NCBI RefSeq assembly: GCF_011751075.1 | Contig: NZ_JAALLN010000005.1 | Location: forward strand, 124,001-188,000 | Source: Flavobacterium poyangense | Lineage (GTDB): Bacteria; Bacteroidota; Bacteroidia; Flavobacteriales; Flavobacteriaceae | Length of the DNA stretch: 64,000 nucleotides | Direction of reading: 5' to 3' | Shown: in pieces, positions 36,608-46,135 of the stretch | How the letters are laid out: each line of letters starts with the position of its first letter | Numbering within the stretch: the stretch's first letter is position 1 | The notes under the pieces: generated by a model | Seen by the model: only the letters and a program-made list of their open reading frames with translations | What the model was told of the DNA's origin: nothing | Databases searched by the model: none | Translations under genes and position numbers: made by a program

Positions 36608-39526
36608 ATGAAAAAATTATACAAAATTATTCTCTTTTGTGTCTGTGGAATAACATATTCGCAAACACAGGAAGATATCGAAAATATAAGAATCAATTCA
36701 AATATACCGGAGTTGGAAGCGCTTAGTGTACAGTACAAGAGCGAAGCACAACGAGATAAGGAACGGGCTTTTAGTTTGGCCAAAGCTAATGGCTGGAGCA
36801 CTACAATTATAAATAAAGATGGTACAGTAAGTGAATTGATGGGAGTTTCCGAAGATGGAAAAGAGCCGCTTTATTTTTCACCGGAAAACGTAAATGCTGC
36901 AAAATCAACCCGTACCAATTTTCTGAACACAGGAGGAGGTCTTGGGCTTAACCTTAACGGACAAGCTTTGACTGCCTACGTTTGGGATGGAGGTGCTACA
37001 CTTCCTACTCACAATGAGTTTGGAGGAAGGGTTGCTATTGGAGATGGTGTTACCACTATTGTTGCAGGTAGTAACAATAGTCAGCATGCCAATCATGTTA
37101 CAGGGACTATTGTTGCCAGAGGTGCGGTAGCTGCTGCAAAGGGGATGGCCTATCAGGCCAGAGCAAGAACTCATGAATGGAACTTAGACCTGTCTGAGGC
37201 AACCACAGCCTCAACAAATGGGATGTTACTCTCCAATCATTCTTATGGTTGGGGATTAAGAAATGCCTCAGGAGGTGTTATAATGGCGCCGTGGCGATTT
37301 GGTGCTTATGAAACCGCTGCAAGAAATTGGGATGTTTTAATGTTTAACGCTCCTTATTATCTAATGGTAAAAGCAGCCGGTAATGATGGTCTTGATAATA
37401 CAGCCAACCCAAGTCCGCTTGGAGGTTTTGCCAGTTATGATAAACTAACAGGATATGCAACGGCAAAAAACAATCTTGTAATCGCGAATGCCAATGATGC
37501 CGTAATCAATTCTGCGGGAGTATTAACGAGCGTTAGTATCAATACTTCGAGTAGTCAAGGACCAACAGATGATTTGAGAATAAAACCGGATCTTACCGGA
37601 AACGGAACATCTGTTTACTCTACAGCAACGCTGACAGCAACACCAACACCATTAACCAATACGAGTTATGGTAATGCAACGGGAACCTCTATGGCATCTC
37701 CAAATGTGACCGGTACTTTACTTTTATTGCAACAGCACTATAGAAATCTGAATGCCAATTTTATGCGTGCGGCAACTTTAAAAGGATTGGCGTTGCACAC
37801 CGCAGATGATGCAGGTCCAACGGGCCCTGATGCTATATTTGGCTGGGGTTTACTGAATGCTAAATTTGCAGCCGAAACCATTTCTAAAAACGGAACAGCT
37901 TCTATTGTTCAGGAGCATACTTTACCAAACGGAGGTTCGTATAGTTTTCCGGTAACATCAGATGGGGTAAATCCGTTAATTGCTTCTATATCCTGGACCG
38001 ATCCGGCCGGAGCTGCAAATACGGGAAGTATTGTAAATGTAGGTACTGCCCGATTGGTAAACGATCTTGATATACGTGTGACCAATTCTGCAGGTACTGT
38101 TTTCCCATACAGATTGCTGTCGGCTACCACAAACGCACTGGGAGATAATACCAGAGACCCTTTTGAACGTATCAGAATTGTTGGGGCTGCAGGTAACTAC
38201 ACTATAAAAATTACGCATAAAGGATCATTGGTTAATGGTAATCAGAGATATTCTGTAATTGTTACAGGTATTACGGTACCAAAAGCGGATTTGTATGTTA
38301 AAGACAGACCTTTTGATACCGGTTTAGAACCGAATCCGGATTTAGGCCCTATGTGGATAAGCAGTGATATTTGGGTAAGACAAAATATTGATGGCGGACT
38401 TGTGCATCAGAACGCCGAGTTTAAGGTGAGCTCTCCAAATGCAGTATATATTAGAGTTTATAATAAAGGAACAAGTCCTAGTTCTTCAGCGAAAGTGAGG
38501 CTTTATTTCTCAAAAGCTTCAACCGGATTGATGTGGCCTACTCATTTTGTTAATTATAATATAGGAGCAGTAAAACACGGTGATGAGATTGGAGAAGTAA
38601 GTATTCCGTCTATCCCGGTAGGAGGCAGCACTATAGTAATGGTACCATGGTATCCGCCAAACCCTGCAAATTACACTTACGATCAGCATCATTTCTGTTT
38701 AATAGCCAGAATTGAATCTCCTAGAGATCCGATGTTTAATGAAGTTAATGGTGTTGTAATTACTCCAAATGCTAAAAATAACAATAATATAGCCTGGAAA
38801 AATCTAAGTGTTTACAATTTAAACACAACTAATATTGTAGCTCCGGTTGCCGTGTTTGTAAGAGGAGTTCAGGGAAGAAATATTAATCTAAGATTTGTGG
38901 ACAAAGGATTTAATGAAGATCTTAAAAACAACTTCTTTGAATTAGGAGGTACAATTGAAGCCACACTGGATCCACGTTTGTTTGAAAGAGCACAGGCAAA
39001 TGGTAGCCTCAACGGAGTACAGATTATTGACAAAAATAAAATTCTGATCACTACCAGAGAAGGAGCCATAACAAAATTACCTATTGATAATGGGGAAACT
39101 TTCGGTATAACATTAGATTTTAAAGTAGCAAAAGACTTTCCTCTAGGTGAAGAAATTACTTTGGATTTGGTTCAGGAAGATGCTGACAAAGGCGAATTTG
39201 AAGGCGGAGAACGTTTTAGCCTTGTAAGAGCTGAAAAGCCTGCTAATACTAAAGGAAACGAAATTGTGCTGAAAGAAGCAGCAGAATCTCAATTGTTTAC
39301 AATCTATCCGAATCCGACTGATGGAGTATTTAGAATTAGTGTCAATACGGAAGAGCAGGGAACTCTGAAAATTGTAAGCATTTACAATAAAGTGGTATTT
39401 AAAGAAAAAACTACTAAACAGAAAGAGTTTGCTGTGAACATTGCCAACCAATTACCAGGAGTTTATATTGTTCAGTTTATTTCTGACAACGGAACAGTAA
39501 CTACCAAAAAAATAATTAAAAGGTAA
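36608..39526 (+). CDS. Secreted subtilisin-family protease with type IX sorting domain
   Basis: 972 residues with signal peptide (KKLYKIILFCVCGITYSQ). The S8 catalytic domain has Asp127 in LTAYVWDGGA, His160 in NNSQHANHVTGTI, Asn259 in VKAAGNDG and Ser361 in ATGTSMASPNVTG. A proprotein-convertase-type beta-domain follows (about 430-560). The middle contains beta-sandwich domains (DLYVKDRPFDTG; NAVYIRVYNKGTSPS, a CARDB-like fold). The last 80 residues (LFTIYPNPTDGVFRI to GVYIVQFISDNG..KKIIKR) are a type A sorting domain for the type IX secretion system. It is therefore exported to the surface or medium to digest protein. The substrate cannot be read from sequence. Confidence 0.92.
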   Translation: MKKLYKIILFCVCGITYSQTQEDIENIRINSNIPELEALSVQYKSEAQRDKERAFSLAKANGWSTTIINKDGTVSELMGVSEDGKEPLYFSPENVNAAKSTRTNFLNTGGGLGLNLNGQALTAYVWDGGATLPTHNEFGGRVAIGDGVTTIVAGSNNSQHANHVTGTIVARGAVAAAKGMAYQARARTHEWNLDLSEATTASTNGMLLSNHSYGWGLRNASGGVIMAPWRFGAYETAARNWDVLMFNAPYYLMVKAAGNDGLDNTANPSPLGGFASYDKLTGYATAKNNLVIANANDAVINSAGVLTSVSINTSSSQGPTDDLRIKPDLTGNGTSVYSTATLTATPTPLTNTSYGNATGTSMASPNVTGTLLLLQQHYRNLNANFMRAATLKGLALHTADDAGPTGPDAIFGWGLLNAKFAAETISKNGTASIVQEHTLPNGGSYSFPVTSDGVNPLIASISWTDPAGAANTGSIVNVGTARLVNDLDIRVTNSAGTVFPYRLLSATTNALGDNTRDPFERIRIVGAAGNYTIKITHKGSLVNGNQRYSVIVTGITVPKADLYVKDRPFDTGLEPNPDLGPMWISSDIWVRQNIDGGLVHQNAEFKVSSPNAVYIRVYNKGTSPSSSAKVRLYFSKASTGLMWPTHFVNYNIGAVKHGDEIGEVSIPSIPVGGSTIVMVPWYPPNPANYTYDQHHFCLIARIESPRDPMFNEVNGVVITPNAKNNNNIAWKNLSVYNLNTTNIVAPVAVFVRGVQGRNINLRFVDKGFNEDLKNNFFELGGTIEATLDPRLFERAQANGSLNGVQIIDKNKILITTREGAITKLPIDNGETFGITLDFKVAKDFPLGEEITLDLVQEDADKGEFEGGERFSLVRAEKPANTKGNEIVLKEAAESQLFTIYPNPTDGVFRISVNTEEQGTLKIVSIYNKVVFKEKTTKQKEFAVNIANQLPGVYIVQFISDNGTVTTKKIIKR

Positions 39527-39547
39527 ATTTCGCTTGATTAATTTAAA

Positions 39548-39815
39548 TTACTGGTTGAATAATGTAAAATGTATGTTGTGAAATGTAAAATGCTAGTTTG
39601 AAATGGTATATGCGTTAATTAATAGATTTTCTTGCTTTAGATGAAGTGATAGAGTTTAAATGAATTGTTACAACTATATGTTCGTACAAAGTAAGATAGT
39701 AATCAATTAAACAAACGTATTATTTTCACATTTCACATTTTACAGTATACATTTTACAGTATACATTTTACAGTATACAATATACATTTTACAATATACA
39801 GTATTCAACCAGTAA
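39548..39815. mobile_element. MITE-like element, 268 bp, with TTACTGGTTGAATA ends
   Basis: TTACTGGTTGAATAATGTA at 39548-39566 is inverted with one mismatch at 39797-39815. The right part holds tandem 14-bp units ACATTTTACAGTAT (39735-39776) and variants to 39797, which are the complement of the 14-bp units inside the element at 24784-24965. The left part has matching TGTAAAATGTA words. It has no coding capacity and lies 21 bases after the protease stop. Confidence 0.6.
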
Positions 39816-39885
39816 CCTAAGTTAATGTAGGTAATTGTCACGCATATAAGGCTTGGTCTATTTGATGTGTTGAACCATGCCACCC

Positions 39886-39937
39886 AAAGAGAGGCTGTTT
39901 TACGATACGTAAGACAGTCTCTCTTTACTTTTTTATA
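39886..39937 (+). terminator. Strong hairpin terminator with 3-base loop
   Basis: A 19-bp stem with two imperfect positions (39886-39904 with 39908-39926) encloses the loop ATA and is followed by ACTTTTTTAT. It lies 360 bases after the protease stop, beyond the MITE-like element, so the protease message may include that element. Confidence 0.7.
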
Positions 39938-40092
39938 GAAGACTTAAAAAGAAATAAAGCTAAGCCTTCGGGACCAATTACTTTGTGTATTTAATTCGCT
40001 CGGCTGGTGAGAATTATAGTCAGCATATGTAAATGCATATTTTTCTTGTTAAAACAATATGAAAAGAAACATATTTCTTTCACAGATTCAAA

Positions 40093-40111
40093 CTATGTCT
40101 CTATGTGTTAA
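40093..40111. repeat. Lone end of the AACACATAG element
   Basis: CTATGTCTCTATGTGTTAA is the exact inverse of 22761-22779 and matches the termini of the element at 24784-24965 with two differences. No second end is visible near it, so it is a solo remnant. The rest of 39938-40272 shows no gene. Confidence 0.6.
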
Positions 40112-40272
40112 AATATAATTACTCCCAAGGGTTTAACTCTATAGATATAATAGATTTTTTTGATTAAGATTTGCAATATATGCAATCTTATTGCCTAATT
40201 TTGCGGGGGTGAGATCAGAATGTTATTGGGCTGATGCGAGGATTGAACTTACTTTTTAATTAAAGCATTTTT

Positions 40273-41370
40273 ATGATCGCAGATAATTGGCCTAAACATA
40301 TTCAAAAATATCTTTTTCTACTTAAGGATAGTTTTTTTGAATTCCCATACTTGTCTAATTCTCCACAAATGATGCTCGAGAGTATCATAAAATTGCCTGT
40401 TACCAATCATGCCGCTTCAAAGCAATACATCGATCTGAATACTCCTCTTTATAAAGCAATCATGCGGTATCGCAAAATCGAGGAAGGCTTTTGGATTTTA
40501 GGAACAGAAATGGAGGTGCGCGAGAATATAGTAGCCAAATCAACTTATGACAGAAATCAGCCAAGCGATTATTATTTGCTGACATTTTCTGTTTTTAAGT
40601 ATAAGTTTCCATTTAAAGATTCAAAAGAGATAACGCTTCTTAGTACGTGCTGGACTTTTAGTAAGCCGAATACCGAGGTTGCCACTTATTTTTATAAAGG
40701 TACAAACGGTAATTTTTTTAGTTTCGCCATTAGCAAAGAGTGGGCGGAAAGGAATTTTACTTCCAAAAATTTTCCGCAAAGAAAAGCGATAATGAAGTTT
40801 TTAAACGGACAGAAAGGTTCTTATACCTGGTTGGATATTGCGCCTAAAGCACATGACTTAGGAAAAACGATACGGAATATCCTGAAAATGGATAGAGAAG
40901 AACCATCAGATTGCCTGATGCTTAAAAAAGAATCCATGAAACTAATGGCGGAGTTTTTTGCTAATTCCTTTGAAGACAATAGAATTTTAGATAATATCTC
41001 GCTGAGTAATTTAGATTATTACAATGTTGCCAAAGCCGAAAAGATGATTTTGCATAATTTGCATCTTCCTTTTATTGGTATTGAGGCCATTGCAAAAGAA
41101 GTGAACACTTCTCCAACTAAGCTCAAAGCAAATTTTAAAGCCGTTTTTGGGTTTTCAATGTTGCAATACCATAAAGAAAAAAATATGCTCCTGGCGATGC
41201 AATTAATGAAAAAATCGAATATTCATATTCAGATTATAGCAAATGTTACCGGCTATGATTCTGCCGGTCGATTTGCTTCCAGTTTTAAGAAACGCTTTGG
41301 CAAACTTCCATCAGAAGTGCGTTTTTTGCTTGCTGCAAATGGTTTTCTGCTGTTTTTTTCTTTTTTGTAA
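40273..41370 (+). CDS. AraC-family transcriptional regulator
   Basis: 365 residues. The C-terminal 100 residues or so carry the double helix-turn-helix: FIGIEAIAKEVNTSPTKLKANF and then IHIQIIANVTGYDSAGRFASS..KKRFGKLPSEVR, the conserved end of AraC/XylS proteins. The N-terminal 250 residues show no known ligand-binding fold to me; they may be a sensor specific to Bacteroidota. The gene is alone between two long intergenic regions, so no target can be named. Confidence 0.88.
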   Translation: MIADNWPKHIQKYLFLLKDSFFEFPYLSNSPQMMLESIIKLPVTNHAASKQYIDLNTPLYKAIMRYRKIEEGFWILGTEMEVRENIVAKSTYDRNQPSDYYLLTFSVFKYKFPFKDSKEITLLSTCWTFSKPNTEVATYFYKGTNGNFFSFAISKEWAERNFTSKNFPQRKAIMKFLNGQKGSYTWLDIAPKAHDLGKTIRNILKMDREEPSDCLMLKKESMKLMAEFFANSFEDNRILDNISLSNLDYYNVAKAEKMILHNLHLPFIGIEAIAKEVNTSPTKLKANFKAVFGFSMLQYHKEKNMLLAMQLMKKSNIHIQIIANVTGYDSAGRFASSFKKRFGKLPSEVRFLLAANGFLLFFSFL

Positions 41371-41895
41371 GGGATTTGTCAAATTGTAGTGTATTTTTAT
41401 TTTTTGTTTATTTTTTCTTGGGGTAGTTGTTAAGTTTTTGATTTTTAATCACTTGAATTAATAAAATGATTTTGTGAGTTTGTTTTTTTTATTAGGAGAT
41501 GGCATTTGGTTTTTCGGGATTATAAATATGTCCGAATTGACTATTCGCTTTTTTCTTTTCCCTCTAATTTTGCGTTCGAAATAAAACGCTTCAGGAGAAG
41601 AAAACAAACAAATCTTACTATTGATAATGCTGTTTTTTAGTTTCTTAGCTCCTGTTGAATTAGAGTAGAACGGCTTTGAAATTTTAAAAATGATTTTGGT
41701 TTTTATTGCTGTTTTATAGTAGAAAAAGGAAACATATTGTTTCATTTTAAGAAGATATATTAGTATTTTCTTCACGATAAAAAGACTTAGCTGTTTTTAA
41801 TTGGAATTATGTAAAAACAGTTTGCAATTAAATTTAAATATAACAATTCCGATTAACTGTTTTTTATGTTTTTGAATAATACGATTGATAATTTT
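41371..41895. other. AT-rich intergenic region
   Basis: Very T-rich DNA with one 105-codon minus-strand frame (41458-41775) whose Lys/Ile/Phe-rich product looks like translated AT-rich DNA. No hairpin terminator with a clear stem was seen. The promoter of the histidine kinase gene must lie in the last part. Confidence 0.4.
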
Positions 41896-43596
41896 ATGAA
41901 ATATCTGGGGCTTTTTTTATTGTTGTGCGCTCTAAAAGGGCATTCACAAGAAATAACTCCCGAAATTAAGGAATTTAATGCCAGTTTAAGTCAGTACGAT
42001 ACTAAGAATCAATTAGACAGTATTGGGTATGCCATTGAAAAGTTTTTGGCAAAAAGCAATTTGACTCCGTTTGAGCATCAGTTTGGGCTATTCTCTCAGG
42101 GAAATTATTATAAAATTATAGGAAAACCGGATGAGGCCTTAGTTATTCTAAAAAAAGCAATTTTACTTGGAGGAGAGGGAAAGGAATCTAAAAGATTGTA
42201 TTATAGATGTTTGTATATTTTGGCCGATATTTATTTCACCAAAAAAGAGTATAAGAAAGCCTTCAATTATGCACTTTTGTGCAAAGATCAACTTCCTGAA
42301 AAATCCAGTAGTTATATGATAGCACATTTAATTACAGGATATTACTACTATTTAAATTACGAACACAAGAAGAGTATGAAAGAATTTTTGCTGGCTGAAG
42401 AAGCGGCAAAAAAGTATGATTATTGTAAACTGTCGGAAGTTTATGTAAAAACAGCACGCATTTACAGTAGAGAAAATCAACTGGATAAGGCTAAAGAAGT
42501 AATTAAAAAGAGTATTAAAATTGCAGACAGTTGCGATGCGCCGGAGAATAAAATTAATGCTTTGCGAACACTGAGAGAAATCCTTGTAGAACATGGCGAA
42601 TTTGAAGGGGCTCATAAAACATTTGAAAAATTAGACCACTTAGTTGGATTAGAAGATACCAAGAGAAGAAACATTAGAATTGACTCTTTTGAGATTGCCA
42701 ATAAAGCCAAATTCAGAGAACAGCAGAATGCCAGTTTGAAAAGATTAAATAAGGCGAAAGAGGAGAAGTTAAAGCAACAGAAAACAGCTCTTGTCGCCTT
42801 GATTTTTGGGATTGTTTTGTTAACGATATTGCTTTATGTGGTTTTTGTTTTGACTAAAAAACAAGCCAAAACGAATGCAGCTTTAAAAATCCAAAAGGAA
42901 GAGATTGAAGCCAAAAACAAGGATTTAAAACGTCTTAATCTGCTTCACCAAAAGATTTTTACTGTGATTTCTCATGACTTTAAAGAGCCGATAACTACTT
43001 TGCGAATTTTACTGGATAAAGATGAAATTGTGAGCAACGAGAACAAATTTGTATCCCCTTACATCCAGGCAATCAGCCAGCAGTTAGAACAATCAGACGG
43101 GATGCTTAACAGTTTGCTAGACTGGGCAAAAATGGAATTGGTAGCAACGGTTTCTAGAGAAAATGAAATTAGATTGTACAACCATGTTACGATGACACTT
43201 AAGGAATTATTAAAACAGTCAGAGGCAAAAAACATCAAGATTTTAAATTATATTTCAAAGAAAACAATTATCGTTTTTAATCCAATGGTTTTGAGTATTG
43301 TCTTGCGAAATATTATCAATAATGCTATTAAGTTTAGCTACGAAAATAGTACTATTAGTATTGAATTTGAGAATAATGAAATCAGAGTAAAAGATTCGGG
43401 CAAAGGAATGGAACAGAATAAATTGCAAAAACTGTTCAAACAAAGCATAAACCCGGGAGTAGGAACAAGTCTGGAATCCGGATTTGGAATCGGACTGTAT
43501 TTCTGTCAGGAGTTAATGCTTAAAAATAAAGGAGCTCTTGATGTTTTTAATAATGAATCGGGAGGTTGTACCTTCCTAATTATCTTACCAAAATAG
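41896..43596 (+). CDS. Sensor histidine kinase with periplasmic TPR domain
   Basis: 566 residues from the ATG at 41896, where a signal peptide begins (KYLGLFLLLCALKGHSQ); the frame extends 10 codons upstream. Residues about 25-260 are helical TPR-like repeats (KPDEALVILKKAI, KEYKKAFNYALLCKDQL, NQLDKAKEVIKKSIKIAD). A membrane helix at about 299-320 is followed by a coiled coil, the His360 box in FTVISHDFKEPI, and an ATPase domain with NIINNAIKFSYEN, VKDSGKGM and GFGIGLYFCQEL. It probably senses an envelope signal and phosphorylates the LuxR-type regulator encoded 47 bases downstream. Confidence 0.92.
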   Translation: MKYLGLFLLLCALKGHSQEITPEIKEFNASLSQYDTKNQLDSIGYAIEKFLAKSNLTPFEHQFGLFSQGNYYKIIGKPDEALVILKKAILLGGEGKESKRLYYRCLYILADIYFTKKEYKKAFNYALLCKDQLPEKSSSYMIAHLITGYYYYLNYEHKKSMKEFLLAEEAAKKYDYCKLSEVYVKTARIYSRENQLDKAKEVIKKSIKIADSCDAPENKINALRTLREILVEHGEFEGAHKTFEKLDHLVGLEDTKRRNIRIDSFEIANKAKFREQQNASLKRLNKAKEEKLKQQKTALVALIFGIVLLTILLYVVFVLTKKQAKTNAALKIQKEEIEAKNKDLKRLNLLHQKIFTVISHDFKEPITTLRILLDKDEIVSNENKFVSPYIQAISQQLEQSDGMLNSLLDWAKMELVATVSRENEIRLYNHVTMTLKELLKQSEAKNIKILNYISKKTIIVFNPMVLSIVLRNIINNAIKFSYENSTISIEFENNEIRVKDSGKGMEQNKLQKLFKQSINPGVGTSLESGFGIGLYFCQELMLKNKGALDVFNNESGGCTFLIILPK

Positions 43597-43643
43597 GGAA
43601 AACCACTATTAACTTAACAATTAATAAACCGCTAATTTGTATC

Positions 43644-44264
43644 ATGCTACACATTGCCTTTTTTGAAGATCATCCTATAGTATGTGACGGTCTTAACAGT
43701 TATTTTATAAAACAAAAAGATTTAGAAGTTCATTTTTATGCTAAAGATAAAGAAGAACTTTATTTAAAAATTTTACAACATCCTGCATTAGATCTTGTTA
43801 TTGTTGATTTAATTGCAAATGATGTACAGGGACTGGAAGTTTATGAATTCCTCGCTAAGAATCATCCGGATTTAAAAGTTATTGCATTTACATCACTTTC
43901 GAGCCCGATTTTGGTAGAAAACCTGCTGGCGATGGGTGTTAGAGGATATGTAAACAAAAACCAGGATATTGATACTTTATTAGGAGCTATAAAAATAGTG
44001 TCCAATGGAGGGATTTATTTGCCTGAGGATTACTCTTTTTTATCCAAACAGAACAGGCCAAATACCACCATGACGCTTACAGCAAAAGAACTCACCATTA
44101 TGCAGCTTATTATTCGTGAATTTACGACTTCGGATATTGCAAATGAGCTAAGACTTTCAGTAAATACAATCGAAAATCATAGAAAAAATATCTTTAATAA
44201 ACTCGATGTAAGTAATGTTGCCGGAATGGTACGAGAAGCATCAAAGTTGGGGCATATAAACTAA
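43644..44264 (+). CDS. LuxR/NarL-type response regulator
   Basis: 206 residues from the ATG at 43644 (LHIAFFEDHPIVCDG begins a normal receiver); the frame is open 26 codons further upstream but that part overlaps the kinase gene and has no receiver features. Phosphoacceptor Asp55 lies in LVIVDLIANDVQG, and Thr and Lys positions are kept (AFTSLSS, GYVNKNQ). The C-terminal helix-turn-helix has LTAKELTIMQLI and SDIANELRLSVNTIENHRKNI. It is the partner of the TPR kinase. Confidence 0.92.
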   Translation: MLHIAFFEDHPIVCDGLNSYFIKQKDLEVHFYAKDKEELYLKILQHPALDLVIVDLIANDVQGLEVYEFLAKNHPDLKVIAFTSLSSPILVENLLAMGVRGYVNKNQDIDTLLGAIKIVSNGGIYLPEDYSFLSKQNRPNTTMTLTAKELTIMQLIIREFTTSDIANELRLSVNTIENHRKNIFNKLDVSNVAGMVREASKLGHIN

Positions 44265-44300
44265 GAGGCAATACAATTTCTACTGGCATTGAAAGGAAAA

Positions 44301-44660
44301 GATTGCGAAAAAAAACTGCCACAGATTTCACTGATTTAAGAGATTTTTTTTTTGATTTATAGTTGTTATTAAACAATCTGGTCGGAATAAAATTCGAGCT
44401 TTTTTATGATAAAATGATAGCCCCGGAGGGGCGTTATATTTATAGATAGAATTTGAAATAATGATGTTAAACTCCGGAGGAGCGGCATATCCGATTTGCA
44501 TGTCTCTCCTCCGAAGCTCCCGTTGTGTTGAAAATATTTGCCATAAATCGTCGCTTCTCTGAAGCTTAAGAAATTATCCGAAAGGTGAAGATTGCGAAAA
44601 AAACTGCCACAGATTTCGCAGATTTAAAAGATTTTTTTTTGATTGATAGTTGTTATTAAA
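44301..44660. repeat. Direct repeat pair around a GC-rich CCCCGGAGGGGC segment
   Basis: A segment of about 72 bases at 44301-44372 (GATTGCGAAAAAAAACTGCC, then ACAGATTT and TAGTTGTTATTAAA) recurs at 44590-44660. Between them, 44410-44575, are short GC-rich palindromes: CCCCGGAGGGGC, then ACTCCGGAGGAG, a CTCCTCCGAAGCTCC stretch and CTTCTCTGAAGC. The base composition there is unlike the surroundings. No gene is visible in 44265-44727. Confidence 0.55.
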
Positions 44661-44727
44661 TAATTAGCTTGAGTAAAAAATAAAGCAATTTGTGAAAATT
44701 TGTGCAATTAGCGGCAAAAAATAGAAT

Positions 44728-45603
44728 TTATGGTAGTTCTTCCTTTTTGCCTGATCTCAAAAGGATTACACTGAAAATCCCCGCTGTGAAAAACATTAAA
44801 ATGCTGTAGAGAGCGGCAGGTAATGCGAGAGCTTTAGATCCTAAAAGTGTCATAGCAATATAAATAGCAAGGGTTCCGTTATGAATCCCTACTTCCATAG
44901 CAATAGCGATTGACTCGGCTCGTGGTACTTTTAGTACAGATGGCAGTGCATACCCAATACCAAGACTGGCAATATTAAAGACAAGGATGGGCAGACCGAC
45001 TTCAGCAATAGTAGTGGCTAAACTATTTTTCTCTTCAATAATAGCAACAACAATAATGACCAATAGTACCAGGAATGAAAAAATCTTTACGGGTCTTTCT
45101 GCGTTTTTAGAGAAATTGGTATTTCGTTTATTAACAATCATACCCAAGACAACAGGGAGAAGTACCAAAGTAAAAACTTGCAAACATTTGCCAAACTGCA
45201 GACCAATACTTGCTTCATCAGGAGAGAAATATTGCGAAGCCAAATTCACAATCAGAGGCAGACTAAAAATCGCAAAAATACTGTTAGTGGCGGTGAGTGT
45301 AATGTTTAAAGCAACATTGCCTTTAGCAAAATGGGAGTACAGGTTTGCAGTAGGCCCACCGGGACTGGCAGCCAAAATCATCACGCCTAAAGCCAAGGTT
45401 GGATTGAGGTCAAATAAAATGCAAATGATAACAGCGATAAGTGGCAATATAATTACTTGACATAAAAGTCCCAATATTATACTCTTGGGGTATTGTAGTA
45501 TTCTGCTAAAATCTTTTGTAGTGAGAGAAAGCCCTAAACCAAACATAATAATGGCAAGTGCGATTGGAAGTAGTACGTTGGTGATTAAGGTCGTTAGGGT
45601 CAT
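44728..45603 (-). CDS. Bile acid:sodium symporter (BASS) family transporter
   Basis: 291 residues with about nine or ten hydrophobic segments. Family signs are MFGLGLSLTTKDF near the start, AASPGGPTANLYSHFAKGN (the sodium-binding crossover region) and GIHNGTLAIYIAMTLLG near the end. The family moves organic anions with sodium across the inner membrane. The substrate is unknown; related bacterial members carry 2-oxo acids or pantoate. The gene is on its own, 532 bases from the catabolic locus. Confidence 0.87.
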   Translation of the reverse strand: MTLTTLITNVLLPIALAIIMFGLGLSLTTKDFSRILQYPKSIILGLLCQVIILPLIAVIICILFDLNPTLALGVMILAASPGGPTANLYSHFAKGNVALNITLTATNSIFAIFSLPLIVNLASQYFSPDEASIGLQFGKCLQVFTLVLLPVVLGMIVNKRNTNFSKNAERPVKIFSFLVLLVIIVVAIIEEKNSLATTIAEVGLPILVFNIASLGIGYALPSVLKVPRAESIAIAMEVGIHNGTLAIYIAMTLLGSKALALPAALYSILMFFTAGIFSVILLRSGKKEELP

Positions 45604-45908
45604 AAATTAAGAAGTAATTTTTTTTGATTAATAATCTCTTTCAGATTACTAAAGTAAAATCTGTAATTTTTATAAAAACATTTATTCAAAGTTAATACCT
45701 AGTTCTAAAATACAACTTGTATTTTAACAAACGGGCAGTAGTATTTAATAAGTGTTAGTTTGATGTACAGAAAAAGATTATTAGAGACCCCGAAAAGAAA
45801 GTTTCCAATCTTTGTAGATAGTCAATATGATTTCTTTTTGCATCAAAAGATAATATTGTGACAAAAAGAAATGTAAGGCAACATTCAAAAGTTTTAGGGA
45901 TTATATTA

Positions 45909-46040
45909 ATTGCCTCCTGCTTTAGCTGGAGGTAAAGAATAGTTCTATGATAGAAAGAGGCTTTAGCCGAACGTTTAAAGAAGTTCGGCTAAAGCCTTTG
46001 TTTTTTGCTAAAATTGTCTCCAGCTAAAGCAGGAGGCAAT
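45909..46040. repeat. Nested double-hairpin element, 132 bp
   Basis: A perfect 23-bp outer inverted repeat (45909-45931 with 46018-46040, core CCTCCTGCTTTAGCTGGAG) encloses a perfect 15-bp inner repeat (45958-45972 AGGCTTTAGCCGAAC with 45983-45997). Both share the word GCTTTAGC/GCTAAAGC. It sits between the end of the dehydrogenase gene and the start of the symporter gene and could fold as a cruciform or end transcription of the catabolic locus. The remainder of 45604-46135 holds no gene. Confidence 0.8.
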
Positions 46041-46135
46041 TCATAATCTGCGATTATTGTGTTATACGGAGGAAGTGAAACATCTTTTCTGTATGTTTTT
46101 TATTTGTTTTAAGTATTTGTTGCTAATGAGTTATA

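Noticed and set aside
36363..36611. 82-codon plus-strand frame before the protease
   Set aside because: Its product is rich in Lys and Phe with no fold-like pattern, and it overlaps the protease start.
41458..41775. 105-codon minus-strand frame
   Set aside because: The product is dominated by Lys, Ile, Phe and Ser, as expected from AT-rich non-coding DNA, and has no hydrophobic or domain pattern.
44987..45460. 157-codon frame antisense to the BASS transporter gene
   Set aside because: The transporter reading frame has complete family motifs over the same DNA.
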